Below, piece after piece: positions 63,788-64,000 of a stretch of 64,000 nt of DNA. The translations under genes and the position numbers were made by a program. Position 1 is the first letter of the stretch; every line of letters starts with the position of its first letter. The stretch is from a candidate division WWE3 bacterium (lineage in GTDB: Bacteria > Patescibacteriota > WWE3 > 2-01-FULL-39-13), in contig JALWZX010000011.1 of NCBI GenBank assembly GCA_027002375.1, positions 19,335-83,334 on the forward strand, in the 5' to 3' direction. The notes beneath the pieces are model-generated. The model was not told where the DNA came from. It saw only the letters and a program-made list of their open reading frames with translations, and ran no database searches.

Positions 63788-64000
63788 ATGAAATTATTCA
63801 ATAAAAAGAAAAAAAACAATAACACAAAAAAGACCGAAACAACTGTAAAAGAAAAAAATAATAAACAAAACACAAAACAATTTAATAAAGCTTTAGCGCA
63901 GGAAAAGAAAAACAGAAAAAAACAAAAACAATTGTTAACAGAACAAGAATCAGGCGAAACTAAAATCGCAAAGGGAATCATGGGAATTCAAGACATCATA
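63788..64000 (+). CDS. VirB4-like T4SS ATPase, N-terminal start only (cut by window edge)
   Basis: The first 71 codons of a gene that continues beyond the window. The visible part is a very basic Lys/Asn/Gln-rich start (MKLFNKKKKNNN) leading into AKGIMGIQDII, which resembles the segment before the VirB4 core in CPR T4SS genes. A ribosome site (GAGG, 7 bases before the ATG) is present. The ATPase domain itself cannot be seen, so the name rests on gene order after PrgI- and TraC-like genes. Confidence 0.6.
   Translation, partial: MKLFNKKKKNNNTKKTETTVKEKNNKQNTKQFNKALAQEKKNRKKQKQLLTEQESGETKIAKGIMGIQDII

Noticed and set aside
4589..63989. GAATTC excess as cloning-vector or adapter contamination
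   Set aside because: The copies lie within intact conserved genes in different codon frames and with different flanks, which contamination would not produce.

Overview
This is a low-GC (roughly one third G+C by eye) bacterial window with densely packed genes on both strands. It looks like a member of the Candidate Phyla Radiation (Patescibacteria). The reasons are the mix of genes: a PrgI protein fused to a carboxypeptidase-regulatory-like domain beside TraC/VirB4-type genes, a DUF5684 membrane protein, cysteine-rich zinc-ribbon proteins, a HelD-type helicase, very large secreted beta-rich proteins, and almost no Shine-Dalgarno sites. The genetic code is standard: TGA ends several intact genes, for example at 46571-46573 and 56986-56988. 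I cannot fix the phylum.

Layout. 1-10193 (minus strand): a Lon-type AAA+ protease cut by the window edge, a small anchored Asp/Asn/Gly-rich protein, methionyl-tRNA synthetase, and a 2268-residue surface protein with two glycosidase-like barrels. 10349-17476: RmuC, a lipoprotein-like protein, undecaprenyl diphosphate synthase, a divergent PRPP-synthetase-like protein, a LacD-type aldolase, a ROK sugar kinase and a membrane-anchored clan-A glycosidase. 17814-32486 (plus strand): the most remarkable block, described below. 32657-40096 (minus): an RND pump with its adaptor, and a HelD-like helicase. 40208-43329 (minus): a surface protein apparently split by an in-frame TGA into a DNRLRE part and a leucine-rich-repeat part. 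43580-49016: envelope proteins, including a DUF4377-Gmad2-META fusion and a PEGA-SH3 protein. 49229-59443: tRNA-Phe, DUF5684, zinc-ribbon proteins, a VirD4/TraG-like ATPase, a polyprenyl diphosphate synthase, a C39-like protease, tRNA-Cys and groES-groEL. 59914-64000: the beginning of a type IV secretion-like cluster, which runs off the window.

The 17814-32486 block reads like a cell-surface complex. It holds a 2739-residue protein and a small secreted protein that share a C-terminal WxL-like domain, two membrane-anchored DUF916-like proteins, an Ig-domain protein ending in dockerin-like calcium loops, and a membrane protein that displays a cohesin domain. This resembles the Csc (WxL/DUF916) clusters of Firmicutes, with an added cohesin-dockerin-type pair. 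It is my main candidate for an undescribed system.

At the DNA level three patterns stand out. The 8-mer GGGAATTC occurs 18 times by my hand count, in all reading frames, like an uptake or marker sequence. A palindromic dispersed repeat (family A, resembling IS200/IS605 ends) runs into the 5' coding parts of surface genes. A second repeat (family B) has four tandem hairpins, one with a compensatory base-pair change.
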